Of a stretch of 64,000 bases of DNA, positions 10,343-22,740 are shown one piece after another; within the stretch, counting starts at the first letter, position 1; the number at the start of each line of letters is the position of its first letter. The position numbers and the translations under genes are program-made. Below the pieces are notes generated by a model. It was not told the origin of the DNA. It searched no databases and worked only from the letters and a program-made list of their open reading frames with translations. Source of the DNA: Jaltomata sinuosa (taxonomy: Eukaryota > Streptophyta > Magnoliopsida > Solanales > Solanaceae); the NCBI GenBank assembly GCA_003996215.1, contig QJPP01007219.1, positions 1,116,001 to 1,180,000 on the forward strand, given 5' to 3'.

Positions 10343-11200
10343 AGGGGTGTTGCATAAACCAAATGACATTCTCCTGTATGAATATGTACCATGAGGACAT
10401 ATAAAAATTGTCTTATCCTGATCTTCAGGTGCAATAGGTATCTGATTATAACCTTAATAGCAATTAAGAAAATAATAAAAACCATATCCTGCAATTCTTT
10501 CCAATATTTGATCAATAAAAGGTAAAGGAAAATGATCTTTTCTGGTGGCATCATTGAGACGTCTGTAATCGATTCAGACTCTCCATCCTGAAACTGTTCT
10601 TGTAGGTATGAGTTCATTATTTTTATTTTTTATAACTGTCATACCTCCTTTTTTTGGTACTAACTGAACATGGCTTATCCAAGGGATATCAGAAATAGGA
10701 TAGATGATACCTGCCGCTAGAAGTTTTATTATTTCATTTTTCACTACTTCTTGCATTGCAGGATTCAATCTCCTTTGAGGCTGAATTATTGGTGTGTAGT
10801 TTTCCTCCATGAGTATTCTGTGCTTGAAAATTGCTGGATTAATTCCTTTGATATCATCTACAGCCCATCCCAAAGCTCCTTTGTGTGTACGTAGTATTAC
10901 AATCAATCTGTTTTCTTGTTCTATAGTTAGAGAAGATGAAATAATTACTGGAAATAATTATTTCTCAAGATAAACATATTTTAAATGAGATGGGAGAATT
11001 TTGAGTTTAATTTTTCATTGAACTTTTTCTAGTTGCATCTCTTCTTCCTCAGAATCTTTTTCCAATAATTGAGCTTCTCTTTTTATGATAGGATCATCAT
11101 CCTGTGTGGTGCCTGATATGGCCAAACATCTTTCCACTGGATTTGAAATTAACTAATCATTTTTGAATTTATCAGTAAGATCACTAATTACGTCAATTAA
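10343..11200 (-). pseudogene. Athila-lineage reverse transcriptase fragment
   Basis: The best frame (10574-10906) encodes IVILRTHKGALGWAVDDIKG, the HRI...E signature, QRRLNPAMQEVVKNEIIKLL and PISDIPWISHVQLVPKKGG, typical of the Athila/Tat RT N-terminus. A frame change follows. The next segment to 10343 reads FPLPFIDQILERIAGYGFYY and then, after a stop, PHGTYSYRRMSFGLCN. Upstream, 10907-11190 matches the protease-RT linker (LPSHLKY, FPVIISSSL). The catalytic aspartate pair is not present because the fragment ends first. Both sides are broken, at the LTR piece (10342) and LTR A (11201). Confidence 0.8.
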
Positions 11201-14006
11201 TGTAATGACCCTTTTGGTCATTTATGCATTTTTGCCTTTCTGTACCGTTAGAGCTTGCCTGTAGTGGTCCCAAGTCATTTATGGCTTGCTAGGACTAGTA
11301 GTTTGGTGTCAGAACTATTTACTAGGTTTTTTTGGACATTCTTTGTTTTAGAGCTTTAGGCTTCTGAAATCATTGACTTCAGTCAAAATTCTTGGTGAAC
11401 GTGCTCAGAATCAAATTCTGATAGTTGTGTTAGCTCTGGAGCGTGGAGTTTGGTCTAGTGGAATCCTTAGTCGGGATCCGGGATCTTTCCAGCTTAGAAT
11501 TCTCTCTAATTCTATGTTTTTAGCCTAATTGGGCTTTCTTGGTTGACTTTGGTCAACATTTGGAGAAGACGGCCTCAGATGAAAATTCCATCAGCACTGT
11601 TAGCTCCAGAATGCCGAGTTTGTGTTAGGTAGATGGTTGGTTTGGGTCCCGGGTAAGTCGGGCTCATTTCAGATGTTTGGTTGGCATTAGCTAATGTTGA
11701 CTTTGGTCAACATTCTTTTAAGATGACCTCGTATGGAAGTTTCATCAATTCTGTTGAGTCCAGAATGTCTTTTCCACTCTAATAGCACTATTTGTTTTTG
11801 AGTATCGGATTCCGATTATGCCCAGAATGCCCCGTAGAACTTTTCGGATATTGATGGTTTTTCTGCTTCTGGTGGCCGAAGCACGATAGCGCTGGTCTGT
11901 GTTATTCCCTTCAGCGGGATCGCGCGATAGCGCTGGTTTGGGATCATTCCTTCAGCGCGATCGCGCTCTTTTAGCGCGATAGCGCTGACCAGCGACCAAC
12001 ATCTATATAATTCTTTGGCCTTCGATTTTCCGGCATTGTTTTCCCTATTTTCCCAACTCTAAATTGCAAATCCTCTCTACCAAAGTGTTCTATTTTGTCC
12101 TAAGCTTGGGGAATTCATAGTATTGTGGGAAAAATCTTGCTCCCTTGATTATTTGGTAAGTCCTTTCTTCCCCAAGTCGCTTCCTCCATTGTTGAAGGAC
12201 CACCATTGTTGCTATTTCTCAAAGCTTGGAAATTCCTTGAAGAATATGCCCTCTTGAGCTTTGCATGATCGTGGGATCAAAGTTTTTCACATCCTTAGAT
12301 AGTCTTCTCTTTGTTGTCTGTTTCCGCTCAAATTTTGAGCATGTGCTCCCGGGAAGGTAAGGAACACTTTGGTGTTTTTTGTTTTTGGTTTTGGGTTATG
12401 GGGCCAAGGGCCCATTTGTGACTCAGATATTGACCCAGTTATGCTTATGGCATTATGGGTATCGTTAGTCTCGTATTAATGCCTAGATTATTGTGTTGAT
12501 AATGGTTTCACAATTTGTAGCTTTCTGGAGCAGTTCGAGCCTGGACTACGCCGTCCCCACAGCTATTCATCGGACGACAGGTAAGTTATGGCTTTCCCTA
12601 CCTAGACTCTGCATATATAGGCTATAACTACATTAATTAGCATCCTTGGGTGGGTTGTTATAGTTTGGTACCCCAAACCTCGTCCAACTTTTCTGTCCAA
12701 TTATGTTGTACGTTGATTGTAGTATTCATATCAGTATTATATATTACCCTTGTGGTCCTTTGTGGCCTTGTACTAAATCTGAAACATAGATGGTGGGTTA
12801 TTTGGGAATGTCCGTGAGTCTTAGACATAGAGATATCGGCTGGTTATGACTGCTGTAGAGCTATTGAGCCTGTGCACGGCCGATACGAATTATTTGTGAG
12901 CCATTTTGGGCTATTCTATTATTTGCGAGCATATCATACATGAAAAAGGTTTTCCCTGCATGTTTTACTATTGATTTGGCATCATGCCTACTATAAATGA
13001 TTTTCTAAACCTAGCATGGCCCCGAGGGCCCGTAATTGATTACTGGTTTTCATCCTGATACTAGGCTCAACTGGACCGTAGCGCTAGACATTGTTGTCTA
13101 TGGATTTAGACTTGAATACGAGCTGGGCACCCTATTTAGGGACTTTGATACTTGATTTCTATTTAAGACTCAAGTATGCTCTGGGCACCCTCGATGAGGG
13201 TTATTGAGATATGACTACTGCTTTAGACCCGAATACGCTCCAAGCTTCCTTGATGGGGTTTATTGAGATTACTACAACTGATTTAGTCTCAGATCAAATT
13301 TGAGCACGTACTACGAGATTCTAATTGTTGAGATATATTGAGTTTCATGTTAGTATGTGGTCTACAGGTAGAACTCCATGGACCCTATCATTCCAGACCA
13401 AGTGCTACAAGCTAGTGGTGACCGGAGAGAGGAGATGTACAGCGTATGAGAGGTACTCAGGAAATGTCCTTCCATGGATCCCACCTTTATTGGACCTTTG
13501 AGACAACAGAGGGGGTAACATATGGCACTGTGATCACACTTGGTTACATATTCATCATATCACATCATCATGCATATTTCACTCGGATTCTACCCTTGTT
13601 TGCTGTGTGTTCAGTGTACGCTCTGATTGTATGCGCGGCCAAAGGTTTTTTTTTCACTTGATTGTGTTCCTCAGTTTTATGGGCGGCCGTTGGGATTGTA
13701 GATAGATTATATTACTCCTGTCATTTCATAGAGCTAGTTATGGTCCTTGGTCCTTGTGAATTGTTAAGTTTTAGCCTATTGAGTCTCCAAGTTTTGGTCT
13801 TGAGTATTGAGGGGCTAGTCAGTCCTATATCTTTAAGGCTCCATCATGTGACCTCCTGAGTGGTTGTGTTTTATCGGACGTTATTTCTTATCTTGATTCT
13901 GAGTGGAAATTATTGGTTCCTGTGGTTTAGTTATTCTATTCTAGGTTGTAAATTATGAGAATGATCTCAGTTTATGTTTATCTGGAGGGTTAGTGTTTCA
14001 AGTATG
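11201..14006 (+). mobile_element. Tekay-type LTR A, 3'-truncated
   Basis: It starts TGTAATGACCC at 11201 and follows the layout of the complete LTR at 18251-21042: a CATCGGACGACAGGTAAG segment (12565-12590), GGTACCCCAAACCTCG, CTTGTGGTCCT, GCATGGCCCCGAGGGCCC, then a region ending GTAGATAGATTAT. It diverges more than the other plus LTRs and ends at 14006, where LTR B begins, without the expected TGACA end. No internal region follows. ORFs here (for example 13446-13859) show no recognisable domain. Confidence 0.7.
11880..12010 (+). promoter_or_regulatory. AGCGCGATAGCGCT words followed by TATA box
   Basis: Four to five copies of GCGCGATAGCGCTGG / AGCGCGATCGCGCT occur in 110 bases, then CTATATAA at 12003-12010. 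The layout resembles an LTR U3 core promoter. The words are nearly self-complementary. Promoter function is inferred from position and the TATA element only. Confidence 0.5.
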
Positions 14007-17000
14007 TGTAATGACCCTTCCGGTTATTTCCACGTATACGTTTTCCTTGAACCGTTAGAGCTTGTTTGTAGTGGCCCCAAGTCACTTAAGGCTTTTCAGG
14101 ACCGGTATTTCGGTGCCGGGTCCATTTGTTTGGTCGTATGATAAGTTTTGAAGACAAGTAAGTCGGCAAAAGTTATCCTAAGTTCTGAACTTTGGGTAAA
14201 ATGTCTCAGGGTTTTTCTCCCAATATATAAAGAGTTAGAAGTCCCCCGAAATACCAAATCGAAGGTCTACGAGTGTAGTTTCCAACGCAAAAAACCTCAC
14301 GTCCATCTGATCTTGGAGTTAAGAGTTATGACAGTTTTACCGCGGACTGTCTGGCAAAAACCGGGTTGTGAACCGGGTCGGGTCAAAATCGATTTAAAGC
14401 CTCAACTTCACGTTTTAAAACGCCATTTCAGTTCTGAAACAGTGAGAAAATATAAGGGAGGATTCCAAGAGAGTTCTTGAGTATCAAAATCGTGCGTTGG
14501 TGAATTGCGAGCCTAAGTTTGAGAATTTATTAACATCGCGTGTATTTGAAAATATTTTATTTGAAAGTTGAATTTGGTAAAAAGTTATATTATTATTACC
14601 TTTTTAAAATATTTTAAAGGTTTATGAAAAATATTTTTGTTACGACATAATGGTATATGTATTTATTTTATAAGGTTTTTGTACATTGTAATATTTTAAC
14701 GGAGATAGTAAATTTAGTTATGTTAAAATTTATTATTATAATATAGTAGGTTTTGTTTGAAATAAATTTCTATGAATTATGGTATATTTAAAAAGTTATA
14801 TATGTTTTACCACGAACCTATGCAATACCCGAATACATATGAAGAGGAATGGGAATAATGGTAGTTTAGCCACCTCCACTACACGTGGAGGTGGAGGAAG
14901 TGGGAATATCTCCACTCTACGTGGATGGTGGTGAAAGGGACAGCAAGTCCCCAAAGGTTGCTATACTTCCACTTGTTAGCCAATATTAATAGAATCCTAT
15001 GGGAATTGCTGCTGATATATATGTTATATCATAGCTAGTGCCCATTATTCTCCCCTTACAAATACAAGCTACCTATATACATATCTATAGGTATTGGAAT
15101 CAACGGATTCCTAAAATATTAACTTCTATTTTATCACGTTGGAAAGTGAATTGGCAGGAGAAATATTTTGACGATTTATTTTGATCACCGAAAGAAAATT
15201 GACTATCTACGTCAAGTTATTCAAGCCCGAGTTCAAGTTTAATTTCGTTTTGGAGCTTCTTTTCGGAGAGGTTCGAGCTTGTCATCGGACGACAGGTAGG
15301 TTACGGTTTATTTTCCCTAGACTCCGCATATATAGGATAAACTTGTATTAATGGGCATCCTTGGGTTGGTTTATTAGGTTGGTACCACAGACCTCGACCG
15401 CTTTATTCATGTCCGCCTACTTTTGTTCCTCCGTTGCTTGTAGTACTTACCGATATATTTTATTTACCCTTGTGGTCCTGTGAGACCTTATTGACTCTGG
15501 AACATAGAAGGTGGGATTTTGGGAATGTCCGCGAATCTCGGGCATAGAATTATCCTTCTAGGCTGGTTATGCTTGCTGAGTAGCTGTGGGCCTGTGCAGG
15601 GTCGATAGGTTGATTGTGAGCTGCTGGACAGCTACTGTATTTGATCATACCATTTCCATGCATTTAAAAAGGTTTTATCCATGTTTTACTACGGTTTGGC
15701 TTCGGGCCTACTGGCACTATTTTCTAAACCTTGCATGGCCCCGGGGGCCTGTTTTTGATAGAATTGATTTGGAAATGGTTTGATTTAACTTGTGAATATT
15801 CCTGGGTAAAAGAAAGTAATAATTATGTTTTAAATCACCAGTTTTATGATTAACGCTAGACTCGGCAGGGCCAGGGTGCTAGTTGAGTTTTCTTGCTACT
15901 TGATGATTTTATCCTCAGTCGGATCGAGCACCTGAGATGACTTTCTACTGTTTAGACCCGGTTATGCCCGGGCACCCTTGGGGGGGTTTTTGAGATATTT
16001 TCCTACTACTTTAGTCCTGGACAGGGTCTGGGCATGCATATTAGAGACTGGGTCTCTATCTTGAACCCAGACTTGCTTCCGGACGACATGTTGTGATACT
16101 GAGTTTTAGTATGGGGTCAGGGACCTCCATGGACCTTGCCATTTGGGCCTGGGCTGCGGGCTGCATGTGCCGGAGGAAGGGTATATGGTGGAGTAGAGGT
16201 ATACAGGTAGTTTCCTTTCATGGAACCTACCTGCTGGGCCGGATCAGCACCGGAGGAGGTACATACAGGGATACCATTTCACTTGAGATCTTCACGCATC
16301 ATATCATTCATTGTTTGAGGCTCCACCCTTGTTTGTTGTTTGTTGATTGTACGCTCCGGAATTATGGGATGCCGGAGGGTTTGTTTTCACTTGTTTGTGT
16401 TCCTCGATTGTATGGGCGGCCGGGGGACTGTAGGTAGACTCTTGCTATTTACTTACAAAATTAGTCCCTATTATGGTTAATTATGAAATTGGTTACTGCT
16501 AAACTGTTAGTTTCTGGATTGAGATTGATATGATTAGTTGAGTTTGATTCATGTCTCTGAGCATGCCTATCATTACTCTTTCCCTCTTCTTACACTTGAG
16601 GTTACCGGTATACCGTCCATTTCGCAAACTTATTATGTATACACTGTTATTGCAAGGACCCCAGGTGCGTTGTTTCTTACTTTCACCTGTGCCTATGGTG
16701 TATATATTTTGCTGGCTGGCCTCACATGTGGTTCTGTTGACTTCCCTCTGGCTAGTTCTTGTGTACCTTTTGTTGATTTCTGTGACTACTTGCTTCTATT
16801 TTGTCTGTTAATACGCTTTTATCTTATATGTGCCCAGTCGGCCTATGATACCTACTGGGTACCTTATGCTTCGCATTTGGTGCTCACAATACCCCCTGCA
16901 TCTTTGGGTGCAGATCCTAGCGTGGGCCATCGCCGTTAGATCGCTGTAAGTCATATTTGGAGATCTGTTAGGGATGACTTCAGACTGAGGGTGAGCTCTT

Positions 17001-17014
17001 GGCGATCGGAGCTA
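14007..17014 (+). mobile_element. Tekay-type LTR B, 3'-truncated
   Basis: It starts TGTAATGACCC at 14007 and matches LTR 18251-21042 until GGCGATCGGAGCT at about 17014, so only the last 330 bases are missing. It carries about 390 bases (roughly 14175-14567) that are absent from both LTRs of the element at 18251-27781; that part includes AAAATATAAGGG, a possible TATA region. ORFs such as 16093-16437 and 16538-16939 recur as frames in the sister LTR and are not supported as genes. Confidence 0.8.
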
Positions 17015-17640
17015 AAAGGTTTCTTAAAAGCCGAGCCTAGTATATGTGAAAACTGGTAATCAAATTATCATTATATCCTCTTTTCACTAAAAGGTTTCTT
17101 AAAAGCCAGTTTCAAAAACCTTTCAAAGTCAAATTACTGAAAATGGGCCCTCGGGGCCATGCAAAGTTTAGAAAAACATTTATAGTCGGCCCGAAGCTAA
17201 TTCAGTAGAAAAACATACCGAAAAGCCTTTGCATGAATGATATGCTTGGAAACAATAAGTTAGCCCAATGGCTCACAAACATTCCTACCAGCCCTACACA
17301 GGCTAAACAGCTCTACAACAGACATAACCAGCCTAGAATAATATCTCTATGCCCAGGACTCGCGGACATTCCCAAATAACCCACAATCTATGTTCCAGAG
17401 CCAATACAAGACTGCACAAGACCTTAAGGGTAATATAATACTACACGAATACTACAAACAATGTATGAAATAAACCGACAGAAAATGCAGACAAGGTTTG
17501 AAGTACCAACCTATAACAACCCACCCAAGCATATTAATTAGTGCAGTTATAGTCTATATACGTAGAGTCTACATAAGGGAAAACCATAACCTACATGTCG
17601 TCCGACGACTAGCTACCAGAATGGCATCGTCCAATAAACC
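17015..17640 (-). mobile_element. Inverted Tekay LTR fragment
   Basis: The reverse complement matches the middle of LTR A (about 12540-13035): the GGGCCCTCGGGGCCATGC block, CTCGCGGACATTCCC and GTCGTCCGACGA. It abuts LTR B in head-to-head orientation. A 20-base word (AAAGGTTTCTTAAAAGCC) occurs twice, at about 17015 and 17091, flanking the junction. Confidence 0.7.
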
Positions 17641-18250
17641 AGCCAAATAATCCTCATGACATAAGACTACGAGCAATTTACAATACTACTCAGCTAATAA
17701 CGGGTTATTTGGCCAAATTCTACCTAGGTGACTATTCCCACCAGTGGTAAATCAAAAATTTCACCAATACCCTGGTCTATCGTATCTACGCTTTCCTCTT
17801 ATTGCGTATGGATGCTAAATAATTCCTTCAATAGCTCGTAGCTCAAACAGTGATTTAAAATGACCCGAGAATGAAAGACAAAACAAGGGAAAAATAGGAC
17901 AGGGATCATGCCCTGCCTATCCCGCTATAGCGACTTGCACACTGCTATGGAAACCCCCTAAAGTAGTAGCCCAGAAAATTTACCATTCCCTGAAAAAATC
18001 TCCCATTCCCCTTCCCTGTTAACATTATTTAATCTCGTTAATCCCGCCATGGTCTTAAGCAATCCTCAAGACTATTCCCGGCACTACACAGACTGAAACT
18101 TAGCATCACTTATCACAAATCAACAAGAGGATTATGCAAGCAATTATTCCTAACAACACACTTCCGTTGTAAAGCACAAACAATCCCTCTAGTTCCCTTG
18201 GTTCTCAACCAAGTCCCGACTGTCCTAAAACTGGAGCTTCCCTACAGTCT
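17641..18250 (-). mobile_element. Fragment of the non-autonomous family at 35744-44817
   Basis: It matches the internal region 39790-40500 in the same direction: GACTATTCCCACCA, the CGCTATAGCG words at 17917-17945, and CCAAGTCCCGACTGTCCT before GCTTCCCTACAGTC. The fragment ends where the 5' LTR of the next Tekay element begins (18251), so it was the insertion target. Confidence 0.7.
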
Positions 18251-21042
18251 TGTAATGACTCTTCCGATCACTTCCACGTATACATTTTCCTTGTACCGTT
18301 AGAGCTTGTTTGTAGCGGTCCCAAGTCATTTAAGGCTTGTCGGGACTGGTATTTCAGTGCCGGGTCCATTTGTTTGGTCGTATGATAAGTTTTGAAGTCA
18401 AGCAAGTCGGCAAAAGTTGAATGTGGTAGAAAGTTATATTATTATTACCTTTTCAAAATATTTTAAAGGTTTATGAAAAAAAATTTTGTTACGATATAAT
18501 TGTATATGTATTTATTTTATAAGGTTTTTATACATTGTAATATTTTAACGGAGATAGTAAATTTAGTTATGTTGAAATTTATTATTATAATATAGTAGGT
18601 TTTATTCGAAATAATTTTCTAATGATTATGGTATATTCAAAAATTATATTTATTTTACCACGAATCTATGCAATACCCGAATATATATGTAATGGGATAA
18701 AATGAGCTAATATTGCTTGACACCTCAAGGAACACGTGTGACCCTTTGCATACAATGGGTAATGACTAAGACTAAGTGATTAGTGGCATACATTAATTAA
18801 TCAATTAATTAATGTAGTAAAGGTCATTTATTTTATTTTGTTTAGGAGCTTCATGCGTGCATACACTTATATATATGTTTAGCTCTTTCTCCCATTATTG
18901 ATATATATAGAACGTTAGAGGAGCTTTGGTAGAGAAATTATATCGACGAACTCCGAAAGAAAATCGGTTATCTACGTCAAGTTATTCAAGCCCGAGTTCA
19001 AGTTTGATTTTGTTTTGGAGCTTCTTTTTGGAGAGGTTCGAGCTTGTCATCGGACGACAGGTAGGTTACGGTTTATTTTCCCTAGACTCCGTATATATAG
19101 GATAAATTTGTATTAATGGGCATCCTTGGGTTGGTTTATTAGGTTGGTACCACAGACCTCGACCGTTTTATTCATGTCCTCCTACTTTTGTTCCTCCGTT
19201 GTTCGTAATACTTGCTGATATATTTTATTTACCCTTGTGGTCCTGTGAGGCCTTATTGACTCTGGAACATAGAAGGTGGGATTTTGAAAATGTCCGCGAC
19301 TCCCGGGCATAGAATTATCCTTCTAGGCTAGTTATGCTTGTTGAGTAGCTGTGGGCATGTGCAGGGTCGATAGGTTGATTGTGAGCTGCTGGGCAGCTAT
19401 TGTGTTTGATCATACCATTTCCATGCATATAAAGAAGTTTTATCCATGTTTTACTACGGTTTGGGCTTCGGGCCTACTGACACTATTTTCTAAACCTTGC
19501 ATATCCCCGGGGGCTCGTTTTTGGATGGAAATAATTTGGAAATGGTTTTATTTAACTTGTGAATATTCTTGGGTAAAAGAAAGTAAAATTATGATTTAAA
19601 TCACCAGTTTTACGATTAACGCTAGACTCAGCAAGGTCGGGGTGCTAGTTGAGTTTTCTTGTTATTTGAGATAATTTTAGCCTCGATCGGACCGAGAACC
19701 CGAGATGACTTTCTACTGTTTAGACCCGTTTATGCCCGGGCACCCTTGGAGGGGTTTTTTCTGAGATATTTTCCTACTACTTTAGTCCTGGACAGGGTCT
19801 GGGCATGCATATTCGAGACAAGGTCTCTATCTTGAAACCGGACTTGCTTCCGGATGACATGTTTTGATACTGAGTTTTAGTATGGGGTCGGGGACCTCCA
19901 TGGACCTTGCCATCCGGTCCTGGGGCTTCGGGCTGTGTGTGCCGGAGGAAGGGTATACGGCGGAGTAGAGGTATACGGGCAGTGTCCTTCCGTGGAACCT
20001 ACCTGCTGGGCCGGATCGGCACCGGAGGAGGTACATACAGAGTTACCATTTCACTTGAGATCTTCATGCATCATATCATTCATTGTTTGAGGCTCCACCC
20101 TTGTTTGTTGTTTGTTTATTGTACACTCCGGTAGTATGGGATGCCGGAGGGTTTGTTTTCACTTGTTTGTGTTCCCCGGTTGTATGGACGGCCGGGGGAC
20201 TGTAGGTAGACTCTTGCTATTTACTTACAGAATTGTTCCCTGTTACGGTTAAGTATGAAATTGGTTACTGCTAAACTGTTAGTTTCTGGATTTTAGATTG
20301 ATATGATTAGTTGAGTTTGATTAATGTCTCTGAGCATGCCTATCATTACTCTTTCCCTCTTCCTCTTACACTTGAGGTTACCGGTATACCATGTATTTTG
20401 TAAACTTATTATGTATATACAGTTATTGGAAGGACCCCAGGTGCGTTGTTTCTTACTTTCACCTGTACCTTTCGTTGATTTCTGTGACTACTTGCTTCTA
20501 TTTTGTCTGTTACTACGCTTTTATTTTATATGTGCCCAGTCGGCCTATGATACCTACTGGGTACCTTATGCTTCGCATTTGGTGCTCACCCTACCCCCTG
20601 CATCTTTGGGTGCAGATCCTAGCGTGAGCCATCGCTGTTAGACCACTGTGATTCGTGCTTGGAGGTCTGTTGGGGACTACTTCATACTGAGGGTGAGCTC
20701 TTGGCGATCGGAGCTTAGCTTTAGTTTATCTTTTACTTTATGTACTCTATTACCATTCAGAGACATCTGTATATATTGTTTTGGATCAATTGCACTCCAT
20801 GTATGTAGTTTTGGCTCTATACTATGATACCAGGTCTTGGGGTTTGGTTTAGTTTCCGCATATGTATATATATACTCCTGTTATCTATTCTCCTCATCTT
20901 ACCCTCTTACTTTTGCTATTAAACTATTCTTCCGCTTATTTGTTAAATAGTAGCCCATTACTAACTGTCCTGGGCTACGGGAATTGGTTCGCCTACTGGG
21001 GGGATGTAGGTTCCATCATGACCGAGAAATCGAGTCGTGACA
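18251..21042 (+). mobile_element. 5' LTR of Tekay element
   Basis: It runs from TGTAATGACTC to CGAGTCGTGACA, 2792 bp, and is followed after three bases by the initiator-tRNA-Met PBS. TATATATA-rich stretches near 18870-18910 are possible TATA elements. ORFs in it (19351-19599, 19907-20134, 20324-20641) recur in sister LTRs only as shared sequence and carry no domain. Confidence 0.9.
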
Positions 21043-21045
21043 ACT

Positions 21046-21057
21046 TGGTATAAGAGC
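21046..21057 (+). other. tRNA-Met primer-binding site
   Basis: TGGTATAAGAGC, followed by TCTAGG, lies three bases after the LTR end TGACA. Most gypsy chromoviruses have TGGTATCAGAGC, complementary to initiator tRNA-Met. Here one C has become A. Confidence 0.85.
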
Positions 21058-21254
21058 TCTAGGTTCACCGGTGTCTTCGATATAGGAGCTAATGTCTAGT
21101 AAAGTCCTGCGGATCGGGGCGGAGACATCCGTACTCAATCTTCGGGAGGCTACAGTGACATTTTAGGAAACTTGACTCTTTCATTGCTTCTGTGTCGTGC
21201 GTAGGACCCTTGAAGTTTATGAAATCTCATTTGCTCTACCTCATTCTTCCGCAG

Positions 21255-22740
21255 ATGGTTCGTACGAGATCATCAGAATCACGCGGAGATGAGCCTCCCA
21301 CTACAGCTAAGGGTCAAGGACGCCCTCGAGCAGTGGCACCTGCTAGAGCTGCTAGAGTTGAGATAGAGCCCGAGCAGCATGTGGATCAGGGGGCAACTAG
21401 GTACCACCAGCTCCAGTACCAGCTCCAGCACCAGCTCCAGTACCAGCTCCAGCGCCAGCTCCAGTACCAGCTCCAGTGTCCACTTTTGTGCCAGCTTCAG
21501 CCGCAGCTCAGTCTCCAGATATTTGGGGATTACTCTTGAACGCTTTTGGGTGTGATTGGAGAGCGGCCTTCTGGGGTAGCGCAGACATCCGCTCAGGGGG
21601 CAGCCCTGGGTGCACAGAGTTCAGGAGCGCAGCCTGCTACTACGGCTCCCCGTGTGGAGTTCATTCCGGTCCCATCTGTTTCACAGCCTCTTGCTCCTCG
21701 CCCAGCTATGACAGAGTCAGAGCAGAAGGCGTTGGGTAGGTTTTTGAGGTTAGCACCTCCGAGGTTTGCTGGTACTTCTGGATAGGATCCACATGACTTT
21801 ATTACTACATGTGAGGAGATGTTGCATCATTTGGATTTGTAGGAGACTCACGGGGTTGGTTATACTACCTATCAGTTTGGGGGACCAGCGAAGTTATGGT
21901 GGAGGGCTCATGTTGCTTGTAGACCACCATCGTCACCTCCTTTGAGCTGGTCTGAGTTTTATGAGGCCTTTATGGCCAAGTTCCTACCTCAGAGTGATCG
22001 TGAGCGTCGCAGGGAGCAGTTTACTCACCTTATGTAGGGGTCTACGAGTGTCTCAGAGTATGAGACCCATTTTCATGAGCTAGCACTGTTTGGAGCTATG
22101 ATCATTTCTACCGAGGCAGATAGGATTCGCAGATTTGTATAAGGTTTGAGGCCAGAGATCAGGCAGCCAGCTGAGATATTGATTGCCGGTGGTTGGTCAT
22201 TTTAGGCTATCGTAGACTATGCCCGCACTGTGGAGGACTTACAGCGACATGATCAGGGGTCCAGAGATAAGAGGCCTCGACATTAGGGTGTCTACAGTGG
22301 TTCCAGATATGGTGGTAGAGATCCTACCTAGTGGAGCCGGAGTTATCAGCCACAGCAGCACCGGGTCAGTCCAGCCGACTGGTTCAGGCTTCCCTTCAGA
22401 CTTTTGGTATTACCCAGTTCGAGCTGGGTCAGAGCAGCCATCAGGGCTATGGCGGCCAGTCTTCGGGGGGTACAGTTTCTGGGGCATCAGGCCGTGGTGG
22501 TTATACGGGATCTGCTAGTTCATCTCGACCGAGTAGGACGCCAGGGGCTTGTTTTACTTGTGGTGTGATTGGTCATTTTGCTAGAGATTGCCCTCAGCAG
22601 GGTACAGTTCAGTTGGCCGAGCCTTTACGAGCAGTTCAGCCCCAGGCTAGAGGGGGTGGTCGTCAGGGTAGAGGTGGTGCTCTGCGCGATAGAGCAGGTG
22701 GTAGGGATGGCGATCGGGCAGGTGAAGGTCATCGTCATTT
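21255..22740 (+). pseudogene. Tekay gag (capsid and zinc knuckle), broken
   Basis: A start at 21255 (MVRTRSSESRGDEPP) opens a charged leader, then a proline/valine/alanine repeat in a second frame. The capsid region follows (21720-22270: PPRFAGTSG, TYQFGGPAKLWWRA, WSEFYEAFMAKFLPQSD, EYETHFHELA, ADRIRRFV, AIVDYARTVEDLQ), then a glycine/serine linker and a CCHC knuckle CFTCGVIGHFARDC at 22550-22591. Stops lie at 21783, 21840, 22035, 22140, 22203, 22284 and 22329. In the first six, conserved neighbours suggest an ancestral glutamine (CAG or CAA). Gag forms the particle and packages RNA; this copy cannot. Confidence 0.85.
21404..21480 (+). repeat. CCAGCTCCAGTA-type coding repeat in gag
   Basis: A run of CAGCTCCAGTACCAGCTCCA units, 6- and 12-bp periodic, encodes alternating proline, valine and alanine in the gag frame or QLQYQ in the shifted frame. 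A frame change in this run moves the reading frame away from the leader at 21255, which fits slippage in a repeat. Confidence 0.75.

Noticed and set aside
13446..13859. Two adjacent small membrane-like ORFs
   Set aside because: They lie in an LTR of pyrimidine-rich composition, have no domain, and are not conserved as frames in LTR B or the LTR at 18251.
11196..14006. Target-site duplications for LTRs A and B as solo LTRs
   Set aside because: The five bases before 11201 (ATTAA) and 14007 (GTATG) have no partner because both LTRs lack their 3' ends.
16538..20641. Hydrophobic ORF pair (16538-16939 and 20324-20641) shared by two LTRs
   Set aside because: Similarity is that of the LTR DNA; an internal gap and frame differences show no protein-level constraint.
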